A DNA stretch of 64,000 nt from Klebsiella ornithinolytica NBRC 105727 = ATCC 31898 (GCF_001598295.1 NZ_BCYR01000022.1:1-64000); one strand, 5' to 3'; positions 44,159 through 54,197 are shown, counted from the stretch's first letter. Notes: generated from the sequence alone by a model not told the origin. Translations and numbers: made by a program.

Positions 44159-44560
44159 ATGAACGCATTTTACTATGGTATCAATCTGGGATGGATAGCG
44201 GGAATATTTCTGGCGCTCTTTATTGTGGGGGGCATCCTGGCAGCATCAATGTGTGCAATCCCACAGAAGTATCAAAGCCGTTTTAACGCTGGGAACACCT
44301 TTATCTGGAGCTCACTGGCCGCCGTGGTGGGACTGGCTGGGATACTCCCCATCCTGATTATGACGGTATCAATGGATGACCTGGAAGCAGGTAAACACTG
44401 GCACACAGAATGCAAACTGATGGAAGTCAACATTCGGGATGGTGCCTTTTCAGAGCCTGTGAATAGACTGGATTGCGCCGGGGTTATCATCAATGTACCG
44501 TCCGAAAAATATTATCGTTATATCTCTGAATGGCAATTGTATAAGGCTAAAAATAAATGA
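44159..44560 (+). CDS. Small membrane protein, paralogue of 43602-43880
   Basis: 133 residues from ATG 44159 (AGGAGAAACTTGAA before it). Two membrane segments (GIFLALFIVGGILAASM and SSLAAVVGLAGILPILIM) then the two-Cys domain shared with 43602-43880. Overlaps the next gene by 4 bp (ATGA). Confidence 0.6.
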   Translation: MNAFYYGINLGWIAGIFLALFIVGGILAASMCAIPQKYQSRFNAGNTFIWSSLAAVVGLAGILPILIMTVSMDDLEAGKHWHTECKLMEVNIRDGAFSEPVNRLDCAGVIINVPSEKYYRYISEWQLYKAKNK

Positions 44561-44856
44561 AATCAGATGAGATGAGCTGGTTTAAACATGTTCTTAGTTT
44601 GTCTGTAATAATCATTTTTGCAGGTTTTTTGTTTTATCTTTATGACTCGGAATACAGAGGTGACAAAATAGCGACCGAAGAACAGTTGCTGGATATTTCT
44701 CATGAAATACCCTGTGCGGGAGAGGCTTTTTGGATGGTGCTTCGTAATAACCCGAAGCCGTTAACCCTTCGCTCAGCGAATAAAATAGCCTCAGAGTGTA
44801 ACGAGAGGAATAAGCAACTTCAGGTATTAAGTAAAACCCGCTCCGATGAGGGGTGA
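44557..44856 (+). CDS. Small membrane-anchored protein
   Basis: 99 residues starting at the overlapping ATG. One membrane segment (VLSLSVIIIFAGFLFYLY) and a periplasmic domain. Coupled to 44159-44560, so likely a functional pair. Confidence 0.55.
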   Translation: MKSDEMSWFKHVLSLSVIIIFAGFLFYLYDSEYRGDKIATEEQLLDISHEIPCAGEAFWMVLRNNPKPLTLRSANKIASECNERNKQLQVLSKTRSDEG

Positions 44857-44943
44857 ATATATCCGTCAGTGGCAATTACATAAGGCTGGCGATAAATGAA
44901 TTTACCCGGTTGGCATAATAATTATTAATGAGGTTTTTTAATT

Positions 44944-45327
44944 ATGGCTTTGATTAAAAAGTATGGTTTTTTGCTTATTCCTGCGTTGTACTGGCTCATC
45001 TATCTGGGTGTCAGATTGACTTACAACGGACTGGCTGGAGAGTACACACCAGATTTCATTCAGAGTATACGCCATGACGGTGTGTTTATTATCTGCAGCT
45101 TACTGGTGTTTTATATTGCCTGTTTAAGAGTTGATGTCAGTGACGGAGAGCTTTCAGGGGTGCTCTTTTTGGCTGTTATTCTTTTTCATGTTGCTGCATT
45201 AATTATCTCGCTTCTTATCTGTTTATGGCAGGGGACACTGTTGTCGGATGTTATTTTTATCTGGCAACTGGGCACCTCGATGATGATGTTAGTGTTCATC
45301 CCTGTACTCACTTTTAGATATGCTTAG
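44944..45327 (+). CDS. Uncharacterised multi-pass membrane protein
   Basis: 127 residues with four membrane segments (FLLIPALYWLIYLGV, FIICSLLVFYIACL, GVLFLAVILFHVAALIISLLI, SMMMLVFIPVLTF). Not recognised. Last gene before traC. Confidence 0.5.
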   Translation: MALIKKYGFLLIPALYWLIYLGVRLTYNGLAGEYTPDFIQSIRHDGVFIICSLLVFYIACLRVDVSDGELSGVLFLAVILFHVAALIISLLICLWQGTLLSDVIFIWQLGTSMMMLVFIPVLTFRYA

Positions 45328-45419
45328 TTATCCCATAAAAAATACAGCGTCTGACATGTCTGTTGTTTGCTGCTTCATCTCTTTTTTTATTATTTAAACG
45401 CTCATTAAGGAACGCTCAC

Positions 45420-48059
45420 ATGCGTAATAACCTGATGGATACCGTCGCTCAGGCCGTGAACTCGCTTGTGTCGGCACTACAGTTACCTGATGAATCTGCG
45501 AAAGCGAATGACACGCTGGGCAGCATGAATTTCCCCCAGTTCAGCCGGATTTTACCCTATCAGGATTATGATTCTGAAACAGGGCTTTTTATTAACACGA
45601 AAACGATCGGCTTTATGCTGGAAGCCCGACCCCTGCCGGGGGCAAACAAGGATATTGTCGGCACACTGGAGCATTTGTTGCGGACAAAAATCCCTCGTGG
45701 CGTGCCGTTCACTATTAATCTGGTGTCCAGTAAGCTCGTCGGGAACGACATTGAGTACGGGCTGCGTGAATTTAGCTGGAGCGGTAAGGAGGCGGAGAAG
45801 TTCAACGCCATTACCCGTGCCTATTATCTCCGCGCGGCAGAAACCCGCTTCCCTTTGCCGGAAAGCATGGATTTACCCCTGACCCTGCGGAACTATCGGG
45901 TCTTTATTTCCTGCTGTATCCCGAGAAAAAAGAAAAGCAAAGCACAGATAGTCGAGCTTGAGAACCAGGTCAAAATTATCCGCGCCTCACTGGGTGGCGC
46001 CTATATTCCCACGCGTGTTATGGACGGTGCCGCGCTGGTCGAACTGATGCGTGAAGTGATTAATCCTGATCCGGGGGAGATGTATCACAAACCCTATAAA
46101 CTGGACCCGTATCAGGACCTCAACTATCAGTGTGTGGAAGACAGTTTTGACATGAAGGTCACGGCCGGGCACCTGAAGATCGGTCGTCTTGGTCACAACG
46201 GGAAAGAGACAGTCACCAGGGTGACCAGCTATCACCTTGAACGTGACCCGGAAATTGCCTTCCTCTGGACCAGTGCGGATAACTACGCCAATTTACTGAG
46301 CCCTGAGCTCTCCATCTCCTGTCCGTTTGTGATCACACTGACACTGATGGTGGAAGACCAGGTGAAGACCCAGAATGAAGCCAACCTGAAGTTCATGGAC
46401 CTGGAGAAGAAAAGCAAAACCTCTTACGCCAAATACTTCCCGTCAGTGGAGAAAGAAGTCAAAGAATGGGGTGATATCCGCCAGCGTCTGGCGACCAACC
46501 AGACCAGCCTTGTGTCATATTTTTTCAATATCACCACCTATACCCAGGACAATGTTGAAGCCTCACTCACCACCGAACAGCAGGTGCTGAACAGTTTTCG
46601 TAAAGGCGGTTTCCAGCTGATCCCTGCCCGCTACCATCACCTGCGTAACTTTCTGGCCATGTTGCCCTTCAAATCCGGTGAGGGACTGTTCAGAGAGCTG
46701 CAGGCGGCCGGGGTGGTCAAACGGGCCGAAACGTTCCAGGTCGCCAATCTTCTGCCCGTGGTGGCCGACAGCCCGCTGGCCCCGGCCGGTCTGCTGGCGC
46801 CGACCTACCGCAACCAGCTGGCGTATATCGACCTTTTTTATGAAGGCATGGATAACACCAACTTCAATATGGCGGTCTGCGGCACCTCCGGGGCAGGTAA
46901 AACGGGGCTGATACAGCCGCTGATCCGCAGCGTGCTGGACTCCGGCGGTTTTGCCTGGGTGTTCGATATGGGGGATGGCTATAAGTCCCTGTGCGAAAAC
47001 ATGGGCGGGGTCTACCTCGATGGTGATTCGCTGAAGTTTAACCCGTTCGCCAATATTCTCGATGATGCCCACTTTGACCTCTCCGCGGAACGTATCCGTG
47101 ACCAGATGTCAGTGATGGCCAGTCCGAACGGTAACCTGGATGAGGTCCACGAAGGCCTGCTGTTGCAGGCTGTGCAGGCGGCCTGGCTGAGCAAAGGGAC
47201 GCATGCCCGCATCGATGATGTGGTGGCGTTCCTGCAGAGCGCCAAAGACAGTGAGGAATATGCCGACTCTCCGACCATCCGCAGCCGCCTGGACGAGATG
47301 ATTATTCTCCTCGATCAGTACACGGTGAACGGGATTTACGGGGAGTACTTTAACTCGGACAAACCCACCCTGCGCGATGACGCCCGGATGGTGGTGCTGG
47401 AACTGGGGGGACTTGAATCGCGCCCGTCTCTGCTGATTGCCGTCATGTTCTCGCTGATTATCTATATCGAGAACCGGATGTACCAGTCCCCCCGGAGCCT
47501 GAAAAAGCTCAACGTCATTGACGAAGGCTGGAAACTGCTCGATTTCAAAAACGAAAAAGTGGGGCAGTTTATTGAGAAAGGGTACCGGACCGCGCGCCGG
47601 CATACCGGTGCCTACATCACCATCACCCAGAATATAGTCGACTTCGATTCTCCCACCGCATCCACCGCAGCCCGGGCGGCCTGGGGTAACTCCTCGTACA
47701 AGTCGATCCTCAAACAGTCAGCCAAAGAGTTCGCCAAATATAACCAGCTGTATCCGGATCAGTTCTCAAAGATGGAGCAGGACATGATTAACAGTTTCGG
47801 CTCTGCAAAAGAGCAGTGGTTCAGTTCTTTCATGCTGCAGGTGGAAGCGAACTGCTCCTGGCATCGTCTGTTCGTCGACCCGCTCAGCCGGGCCATGTAT
47901 TCCTCCAAAGGCGCGGACTTTGAATTTATCCAGGCGCGTCGGAAGGAGGGTGTCGATATTCATGACGCGGTGTATGAGCTGGCCTGCCTTAACTTCCCGG
48001 CGGAAATGGCTGAGCTGGAAGCCCGCATCGCACGCGATAACGTAAGGAATACAGCCTGA
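45420..48059 (+). CDS. traC: TraC, F-type pilus assembly ATPase (VirB4-like)
   Basis: 879 residues from ATG 45420, preceded by TTAAGGA (the frame is open from 45363). Walker A GTSGAGKT has Lys494, and Walker B VIDEGW is present. Peripheral inner-membrane ATPase driving pilin assembly. F TraC has about 875 residues. Confidence 0.97.
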   Translation: MRNNLMDTVAQAVNSLVSALQLPDESAKANDTLGSMNFPQFSRILPYQDYDSETGLFINTKTIGFMLEARPLPGANKDIVGTLEHLLRTKIPRGVPFTINLVSSKLVGNDIEYGLREFSWSGKEAEKFNAITRAYYLRAAETRFPLPESMDLPLTLRNYRVFISCCIPRKKKSKAQIVELENQVKIIRASLGGAYIPTRVMDGAALVELMREVINPDPGEMYHKPYKLDPYQDLNYQCVEDSFDMKVTAGHLKIGRLGHNGKETVTRVTSYHLERDPEIAFLWTSADNYANLLSPELSISCPFVITLTLMVEDQVKTQNEANLKFMDLEKKSKTSYAKYFPSVEKEVKEWGDIRQRLATNQTSLVSYFFNITTYTQDNVEASLTTEQQVLNSFRKGGFQLIPARYHHLRNFLAMLPFKSGEGLFRELQAAGVVKRAETFQVANLLPVVADSPLAPAGLLAPTYRNQLAYIDLFYEGMDNTNFNMAVCGTSGAGKTGLIQPLIRSVLDSGGFAWVFDMGDGYKSLCENMGGVYLDGDSLKFNPFANILDDAHFDLSAERIRDQMSVMASPNGNLDEVHEGLLLQAVQAAWLSKGTHARIDDVVAFLQSAKDSEEYADSPTIRSRLDEMIILLDQYTVNGIYGEYFNSDKPTLRDDARMVVLELGGLESRPSLLIAVMFSLIIYIENRMYQSPRSLKKLNVIDEGWKLLDFKNEKVGQFIEKGYRTARRHTGAYITITQNIVDFDSPTASTAARAAWGNSSYKSILKQSAKEFAKYNQLYPDQFSKMEQDMINSFGSAKEQWFSSFMLQVEANCSWHRLFVDPLSRAMYSSKGADFEFIQARRKEGVDIHDAVYELACLNFPAEMAELEARIARDNVRNTA

Positions 48060-48451
48060 TGGAAAACAGTACAGAAAAACAGACAAGCACGACGTCCTCA
48101 ACCTTCCGCCGGGTTTCCGTCATCGTTGCCCTGGTGCTCTTCACGCTGGCGACCAACGTCTTCCTCACGCGGGTGGTACTGGAGTACACCACGCCGCGGG
48201 TGGTGGCCTTTGATATGAAGAAAACGCTCGACAGTTTTATGGACAGTGTCAGTCAGAAACAGCTGTCAGAGGCGCAGTCCAAAGCGCTGTCGGAGCGGTT
48301 TAACAGTGCGCTGGAGCAGAGCCTGGCGGATTACCAGCTACAACATCATGTCCTCATCCTGGTCTCGCCGGCGGTGGTTCAGGGCGCTCCCGATGTGACC
48401 CGGACAATCCAGACGGACATCGCCCGCCGGATGAAAGGAGGCCGCGAATGA
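48059..48451 (+). CDS. trbI: TrbI, F-type pilus regulation protein
   Basis: 130 residues, one membrane helix (VSVIVALVLFTLATNVFL), starting at the overlapping ATG. F TrbI is 128 residues and affects pilus retraction. Overlaps traW by 4 bp. Confidence 0.92.
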   Translation: MENSTEKQTSTTSSTFRRVSVIVALVLFTLATNVFLTRVVLEYTTPRVVAFDMKKTLDSFMDSVSQKQLSEAQSKALSERFNSALEQSLADYQLQHHVLILVSPAVVQGAPDVTRTIQTDIARRMKGGRE

Positions 48452-49074
48452 TACGTCTTCGTCGTTACCTCCTAGCCAGTTGTCTGTTGTCGCCATTGAC
48501 CTATGCCGCCGACCTCGGAACCTGGGGGGATTTATGGCCCGTCCGTGAGCAGGACATGCTGGAACTTATCACGCAGCGGCTGCAGGGACTGCAACAATCC
48601 GGCCAGTGGGATAAGACAATGGGCGAGTTTAAGCAGCGGGTGATCGAGAACAGCCAGCGCCCGGCCCCGGTGGAGGGGCTGCACAGAGCGGAGAAATATG
48701 CGCAACGCTGGTTTGACCCCAGCATTCGCCTGACGGAAGACCTGAAGGATAACGAAGGGCGGGTGTTTGCTCACCAGGGCGAGCTCATCAATCCCCTGAA
48801 AACCGTGCCCTTTATGCAGACCCTGTACTTTATCAACGGCGACGATCCTGACCAGATAGCCTGGATGAAACGCCAGGTGCCGGAAACGCTGATGAGCAAG
48901 ATTATCCTGGTCCGGGGCAGCGTCCCTGACACCTCGGCTGCGCTGGACAGCCGGATTTATTTTGACCAGAACGGTGTGCTTTCAAAACGGTTCGGCCTGA
49001 CCAGTGTGCCGGCGCGTATTACGCCGGCGCCCTCCGGTGAGCGGCTGAATATCGAAACCTTTCCTGTTAAATAA
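48448..49074 (+). CDS. traW: TraW, periplasmic pilus assembly protein
   Basis: 208 residues, signal peptide ending SPLTYAA, F TraW family (F: 210) with YAQRWFDPSIRL and GDDPDQIAWMK. Works with TraU and TrbC. Confidence 0.94.
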   Translation: MIRLRRYLLASCLLSPLTYAADLGTWGDLWPVREQDMLELITQRLQGLQQSGQWDKTMGEFKQRVIENSQRPAPVEGLHRAEKYAQRWFDPSIRLTEDLKDNEGRVFAHQGELINPLKTVPFMQTLYFINGDDPDQIAWMKRQVPETLMSKIILVRGSVPDTSAALDSRIYFDQNGVLSKRFGLTSVPARITPAPSGERLNIETFPVK

Positions 49075-49084
49075 GGACGTTTCA

Positions 49085-50077
49085 GTGAAATCCCTGACCC
49101 TGTTTCTGAGTGCCCTGATGATGTGGGGATACAGCCTCAGTGCGGCTGCGGACCCCTCCTGCGAGGGACGTTTTGTTAACCCGATCACCGATGTCTGCTG
49201 GCAATGCATTTTTCCGATGTCCATCGGGAGTGTGTCGGTTGCGGCCGGAGGTGGCCCGGATACCGTGAATCCGGCCAGTCCGGTTCAGTACTGTCCCGCA
49301 CCGCCCCCGATATTTGTTCGTATCGGTCTGGCGATTGGCTACTGGGAGCCGATGGCCATGACGGATGTCAGCCGTTCACCTGGCTGCATGGTGAACCTCG
49401 GGGGATTCAGTATCAATCTCGGCAAGACCGGGATGGGTACGGCTAAGAAGGATGACAGGCAGGTGAACGGGGCCTTCTATCACGTCCACTGGTACAAGTA
49501 TCCGCTGACCTACTGGCTGAACATCATGACCTCAGCCGGGTGCCTGGAAGGAGGCGATATGGATATTGCCTATTTATCCGAAATCGACCCGACCTGGGTG
49601 GACAGCAGCCTGACCACCATTCTGAATCCGGAAGCGATTTTGTTTGCTAACCCGATCGCCCAGGGCGCCTGTGCGGCAGATGCGATTGCCAGTGCATTCA
49701 ACAAACCACTCGATATTTTGTTCTGGTGCGCCGGCTCTCAGGGTTCGATGTACCCGTTTTCTGGCTGGGCCAGCAACGAGTCCAGTCCCCTGCAGTCATC
49801 GCTGTTACTCAGTGAGCGAATGGCCTACAAGCTTCACCGGCAGGGACAAATCATGGAGACCGTCGGCGCAGATGTGGCGGTCTGCTACGAATACCCGTCT
49901 CCGATCATCCCAAAAGAGCGGTGGCGCTATCAGATGGTGAATATGTATCCGGACAGCGGTCAGTGCCACCCTCTCGGGCGCAGTGTGATGCGCTGGGAGG
50001 CGGGCAGAAATCCACCCAACACGCGGAAAAACTACGGCTACCTGATGTGGCGTAAACGTAACTGTGTCTACCTCTGA
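49085..50077 (+). CDS. traU: TraU, mating-pair stabilisation / pilus assembly protein
   Basis: 330 residues (identical length to F), GTG start at 49085 after TAAGGACG. Signal peptide, then cysteine-rich exported domain (ITDVCWQCIFPM). Needed for DNA transfer more than for pilus formation. Confidence 0.95.
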   Translation: MKSLTLFLSALMMWGYSLSAAADPSCEGRFVNPITDVCWQCIFPMSIGSVSVAAGGGPDTVNPASPVQYCPAPPPIFVRIGLAIGYWEPMAMTDVSRSPGCMVNLGGFSINLGKTGMGTAKKDDRQVNGAFYHVHWYKYPLTYWLNIMTSAGCLEGGDMDIAYLSEIDPTWVDSSLTTILNPEAILFANPIAQGACAADAIASAFNKPLDILFWCAGSQGSMYPFSGWASNESSPLQSSLLLSERMAYKLHRQGQIMETVGADVAVCYEYPSPIIPKERWRYQMVNMYPDSGQCHPLGRSVMRWEAGRNPPNTRKNYGYLMWRKRNCVYL

Positions 50078-50089
50078 ATGGAGTCCCTG

Positions 50090-50737
50090 ATGAAGTTAAA
50101 GAATGTATTAATGACGCTGGTTGTATTGTCAGGCCCAGTCGTCGCTGCCGGTAGCCCAGGCAGTCCGACTACGGCAGACAGGGAGTGGCTGAAACAGCAG
50201 GAAAACCTCAGTGAACAGTTACGTCAGCATCCGGACAAACAGCTGCAGCAGGAACTGGAAGCGCAGATTAACCGCAATCCCCTGGCACAGTCCGATCGTC
50301 AGTTTATTGACAACCTGGCCAGTCAACAAAAGGAGGCTAACCAGGAAAAACCGACTGAAGGGGCGCTGTACTTTGTCTCCTTCTCGATACCGGAAGAAGG
50401 TCTGAAGCGAATGCTTCACGAAACAAAGCAGTACAGCATTCCTGCCACGTTGCGAGGGCTGGTTAACAACGATATGAAAGCGACGACCGATGCGGTGATG
50501 AACCTGGTGAACGACGGGGTGACTGACGGTGTGCAAATCGACCCGACGCTGTATACGCAGTACAACATCCGTAGCGTGCCGGCCCTGGTGGTGCGCTGTC
50601 AGGCCGGCTTCGACGTGGTGCATGGCAATATCAGGCTGAAGCAGGCGCTGGAGAAGGTCGCAGAGAAAGGGGACTGCGCGCAGACGGCCCGACAGATGCT
50701 CGACCTGTCCTCAGGTGCCATCAGGAGCCAGCCATGA
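50090..50737 (+). CDS. trbC: TrbC, pilus assembly protein
   Basis: 215 residues from ATG 50090 (MKLKNVLMTLVVLSG signal peptide; GGAG before it; the frame begins at 50078). The thioredoxin-like part SRVPALVV-like IRSVPALVVRCQAGFD and F TrbC length (212) support it. Confidence 0.93.
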   Translation: MKLKNVLMTLVVLSGPVVAAGSPGSPTTADREWLKQQENLSEQLRQHPDKQLQQELEAQINRNPLAQSDRQFIDNLASQQKEANQEKPTEGALYFVSFSIPEEGLKRMLHETKQYSIPATLRGLVNNDMKATTDAVMNLVNDGVTDGVQIDPTLYTQYNIRSVPALVVRCQAGFDVVHGNIRLKQALEKVAEKGDCAQTARQMLDLSSGAIRSQP

Positions 50738-51117
50738 ATGGAAAACCGTACCATTATATCGACAAGGATATCCGGTACCTGGTGGCCTGTATGAACGCCC
50801 ATGAGTTCAGGACCTACGCATCCTGTCAGGGGTACGGGTTACCGGTTGATTCCATTATGCCTTATATCGCTTTCACCTCGTCTGTTGCGAAGGCCTCACG
50901 GCTCAGCCAGTGTCTGCGTGAAGATGCTGAATCAGGAGATCCTGTACTGAACTGGGGATGGGATATCACCGGCAGTTTTGATTCAACGTATTCCCTCTGT
51001 TTTCGGCTAAGCCCGACGAAGCCACATAACCACTTAAGCCGCTGGCGTCGGGGCTCTCTGCGAGGCGATTTCAATGTCATTGCGTGCTATGTGAAAAAAC
51101 AAGGAGAGTTCTCATGA
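50734..51117 (+). CDS. Accessory protein between trbC and traN, uncharacterised
   Basis: 127 residues, starting in the ATGA overlap with trbC. No signal peptide; MNAHEFRTYASCQGYG resembles proteins with a short Cys/His cluster. F has no gene here. It overlaps the traN start by 4 bp, so it is embedded in the operon by design, not a spurious frame. Confidence 0.6.
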   Translation: MNGKPYHYIDKDIRYLVACMNAHEFRTYASCQGYGLPVDSIMPYIAFTSSVAKASRLSQCLREDAESGDPVLNWGWDITGSFDSTYSLCFRLSPTKPHNHLSRWRRGSLRGDFNVIACYVKKQGEFS

Positions 51118-53069
51118 AAGAGGTTCCCCTCATTATTACTCTGCACGCTGCTGTGCTCGGGACATTTATCTGGTTTATGACGCCGGTCTGTGCCGACAGC
51201 AGTACGGATTACAAAGCCGGTTCGGATTTCGCAAAACAGGTTCAGGGAGGGGGGCTCGATGCTCTGAAAAACTTTAATGGTGAGCAGACCTTACCCGGTT
51301 ATACCTCCCGACCCGACCAGACGAAATACTACGGTGGCGTGACAGCCAGCGGTGACAGTTCCCTGAAAAGTGACTCTGCTTCGGAGTTCAGCCAGAACGA
51401 GGCCGGACAAAGTATCACGGAGTCGTTCACCAACCGGCCCCCTGACAGTATTTCAGCGGATGCCCCCTTTATTCAGGCGGCACAGGACACCGAATCCCGG
51501 GCGGACAGCATTGTCGGCGATACCGGTCAGGCCTGTACGGCACAGGTGGTTAATCGTAGCGAGTTCACGAACCATACGTGCGAGCGGGATTTGCAGGTGG
51601 AGAACTTCTGCACGCGGGAGGCGACGCTGAAAGACAACGCCACGACGCAAAAGGTCAGTCGTACCTACCAGCAGGCTGTCCCGATGAATTTCACCCGAAA
51701 CAGCACCCGATGGAGCGGGACGCTGACCATCCCGTCGACAGGGCGGCTGCTCAGCGTGTCTGTTGACGGTGAACCTCTGCCGGTTCCCTGGATTTATGAA
51801 TGTGACAACGAAGGAAAGGTCAGAGACAGTTGCAAGCTTGCAGTCAGTGAAAACATCAGCCTCTTTGATAAAACATTCCCTGTCGATGTGATGACCTGGC
51901 CGAATACGGTGACGACGTGCTCCGGGGGCCAGAACACACACTGTACAAGTCATTACTACGATGGCACCGGGAAAATTCATCAGTCTTTCAGCATGGACCG
52001 GAACGTTGTCGCCGGGCAGAGCTTTCCGGTAACGAAAACGTCGAAAACCCAGCCATCAGTGAATGTTAAATCCATTCAGGTGACGGTCATACTGGTCATG
52101 GAGGAGACGGAAACCGTATTTGCACCAGAGGTGGTCTGGGTTGAAAGTTGTCCGTTCAGCAAGGACGAAGGCACGAAAACAGGTGAAGAATGTATCAGCC
52201 CGGGCGGGACAAAAACCCTCAACCTGGGCGGGAAGGCGTATTCCTTCACAGAAGCATGCTGGAAATACAAGGACACCTGGCTCACACAGCCTGCGGATCA
52301 TGGCTCCTGTGAGAGCCTGATGAACAATACAGCCTGCACGCTCTCTTCACGTCAGTGTGCCTTCACCGGTGAAGACGGGACCTGTCTGCATGAGTATGCC
52401 ACGTACTCCTGCGAAACCCGGACCAGCGGTAAGCAGATGATCTGCGGCGGGGATGTATTCTGCCTTGATGGTGAATGCGATAAAGCGGTCAGCGGCACGA
52501 ACAACGGCTTTGGACAGGCAGTTTCAGAGCTCGCGGCGCTGGCCGCTGCGGGTAAAGATGTTGCGGCGCTGAACGGGGTGGACGTCAGGGCATTCACCGG
52601 CAAGGCAAAATTCTGTAAGAAGTTCGCTGCAGGCTTCAGCAACTGCTGCAAGGACAGCGGATGGGGCCAGGATGTGGGCCTGGCACGCTGCAGCAGCGAA
52701 GAGAAGGCGCTGGCCAAAGCGAAAACCAACAAGCTGACAGTCAGTATTGGTGAGTTCTGCTCGAAGAAGGTACTGGGGATCTGTCTGGAGAAAAAACGCA
52801 GTTACTGCCAGTTTGACTCAAAACTGGCTCAGATAGTCCAGGAGCAAGGCCGTAACGGACAGCTGCATATTGGGTTCGGTGGTGCCAGCAGTCCGGACTG
52901 CCGGGGGATCACGGTAGCAGAACTGCAGGGCATTAACTTTAATCAGCTGGACTTCACGAACTTCATGGAGGACCTGATAAATAACCAGAAAATACCGGAT
53001 AACAGTGAGCTGACTGATAAAACAAAACAACGCATAAAAGAACTTCTCACGCAGTCTTCAGCAAAATGA
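51114..53069 (+). CDS. traN: TraN, outer-membrane mating-pair stabilisation protein
   Basis: 651 residues from ATG 51114 (AAGGAG before it; the frame opens at 51084). Signal peptide, many Cys (CERDLQVENFC, CSRQC-like ACTLSSRQC, NCCKDSGWGQD, CLEKKRSYCQF). It recognises an outer-membrane receptor of the recipient. It is longer than F TraN (602), so a variable receptor-reading loop is probably different; IncFII_K plasmids of Klebsiella use an OmpK36-reading type, but I cannot assign the class from sequence alone. Confidence 0.94.
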   Translation: MKEVPLIITLHAAVLGTFIWFMTPVCADSSTDYKAGSDFAKQVQGGGLDALKNFNGEQTLPGYTSRPDQTKYYGGVTASGDSSLKSDSASEFSQNEAGQSITESFTNRPPDSISADAPFIQAAQDTESRADSIVGDTGQACTAQVVNRSEFTNHTCERDLQVENFCTREATLKDNATTQKVSRTYQQAVPMNFTRNSTRWSGTLTIPSTGRLLSVSVDGEPLPVPWIYECDNEGKVRDSCKLAVSENISLFDKTFPVDVMTWPNTVTTCSGGQNTHCTSHYYDGTGKIHQSFSMDRNVVAGQSFPVTKTSKTQPSVNVKSIQVTVILVMEETETVFAPEVVWVESCPFSKDEGTKTGEECISPGGTKTLNLGGKAYSFTEACWKYKDTWLTQPADHGSCESLMNNTACTLSSRQCAFTGEDGTCLHEYATYSCETRTSGKQMICGGDVFCLDGECDKAVSGTNNGFGQAVSELAALAAAGKDVAALNGVDVRAFTGKAKFCKKFAAGFSNCCKDSGWGQDVGLARCSSEEKALAKAKTNKLTVSIGEFCSKKVLGICLEKKRSYCQFDSKLAQIVQEQGRNGQLHIGFGGASSPDCRGITVAELQGINFNQLDFTNFMEDLINNQKIPDNSELTDKTKQRIKELLTQSSAK

Positions 53070-53100
53070 TTTCTGAATAATTAAATTTAAAGGTGATAAA

Positions 53101-53361
53101 ATGACAGCGTCATTTATGATGATATTTCAGCTGCTGACCTTGTTTTTAATTCCATTCATCCTTGCTGTGTTCATGTCAGGCCGCAGCCTGATCCTGATAT
53201 TTTTCGGTGCTCTGACATCACAGGCAACAGTTGCTGTCGCGTTTTCTCTGCTCTCCAGTCGGGACGGGGCTGAGTGTATGGGGATGGGGGCACTGTCGCT
53301 TGTTTTTTATGTCATCACGTTGTCCCGTATTGAAAATAATAAGGATGGTTTAAATGAATAG
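53101..53361 (+). CDS. trbE: TrbE-like inner-membrane protein
   Basis: 86 residues, the same length and place as F TrbE, with three membrane segments (IFQLLTLFLIPFILAVFM, LILIFFGALTSQATVAVAF, LSLVFYVITL). Not essential in F. Overlaps the next gene by 8 bp. Confidence 0.65.
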   Translation: MTASFMMIFQLLTLFLIPFILAVFMSGRSLILIFFGALTSQATVAVAFSLLSSRDGAECMGMGALSLVFYVITLSRIENNKDGLNE

Positions 53362-53965
53362 ACTGGTCAGGTCCGCCACGGTTTTGTTTTTTATTCTAAT
53401 AATGCCATTTTCAAATGCCGCAAGCAGAGAGGAACTCGAGAAGCTGTATTCAATGCAGATGCCCGGCACTGTCATTCAGTGTAAGAGAACAGATGAAACG
53501 TTTTTTACAAAAATAAGAATGATTTCCCGGTATACGGTTACGGAGCAAAGTGAAAATAAAACAAAAATGGATGGGCGGGTTGCCATGTACGCCACCGGTC
53601 TGAAAACGTTACGATTTGAAGCTGAATTTAAAGCTACCCGGACAATGCTGGATACTCGTGATATGTGGGAGGTCGACCCCGACTCGCTGGTTATGAAAGT
53701 ATCAGGTGAGGATGCAAAACGCTTTAAAAATAAGGGAGGGGTTGATTTTTTCAGGGATAATAGCAGGTTAAACTATGACGATCACTCTGATATTCGATTT
53801 ACTACCTACCCCGATTATATTATCGGGGAGGATGACCCCGGATTCTTTACATCAAAAGGCGCAGAGGAATGTACCACTCGCTTTGCTGACAGTTTTCCCG
53901 CGGGGAAAGCCGGGCTGAAGGTGAAGGAGGATAACAGTAATAAGGAACACAACCATGAAAATTAA
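53354..53965 (+). CDS. Uncharacterised exported protein
   Basis: 203 residues with signal peptide (SATVLFFILIMPFSNA) and a soluble periplasmic domain, Lys/Asp-rich, with C42 and C-terminal CTTRFADSF. No F counterpart. Overlaps the next gene by 11 bp. Confidence 0.6.
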   Translation: MNRLVRSATVLFFILIMPFSNAASREELEKLYSMQMPGTVIQCKRTDETFFTKIRMISRYTVTEQSENKTKMDGRVAMYATGLKTLRFEAEFKATRTMLDTRDMWEVDPDSLVMKVSGEDAKRFKNKGGVDFFRDNSRLNYDDHSDIRFTTYPDYIIGEDDPGFFTSKGAEECTTRFADSFPAGKAGLKVKEDNSNKEHNHEN

Positions 53966-54197
53966 CTTTCATAAATATCCTGCCGTCGATTTTCTGGTGA
54001 GATTACTGCTGACAATAATCATTATCTCCCCTGTGCTGTATTTCTCATGGGATGCCGTCAAAGGGACGTCAGGTAGTGATTATATTGAGAGTGTGGTTTT
54101 TATTCTCATGGTCGGTTTTTTCTGGCTGGTGAGTTACCTGTTTTTTTCTGCTCTGGCGGGACTGATAAAAACCAGTCGTAAGGAGAAAAAAAGATGA
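53955..54197 (+). CDS. Small inner-membrane protein
   Basis: 80 residues, two membrane segments (LLLTIIIISPVLYFSW and VFILMVGFFWLVSYLFFSALAGL) and a basic tail (SRKEKKR). Coupled to 53354-53965 and probably works with it. Confidence 0.55.
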   Translation: MKINFHKYPAVDFLVRLLLTIIIISPVLYFSWDAVKGTSGSDYIESVVFILMVGFFWLVSYLFFSALAGLIKTSRKEKKR

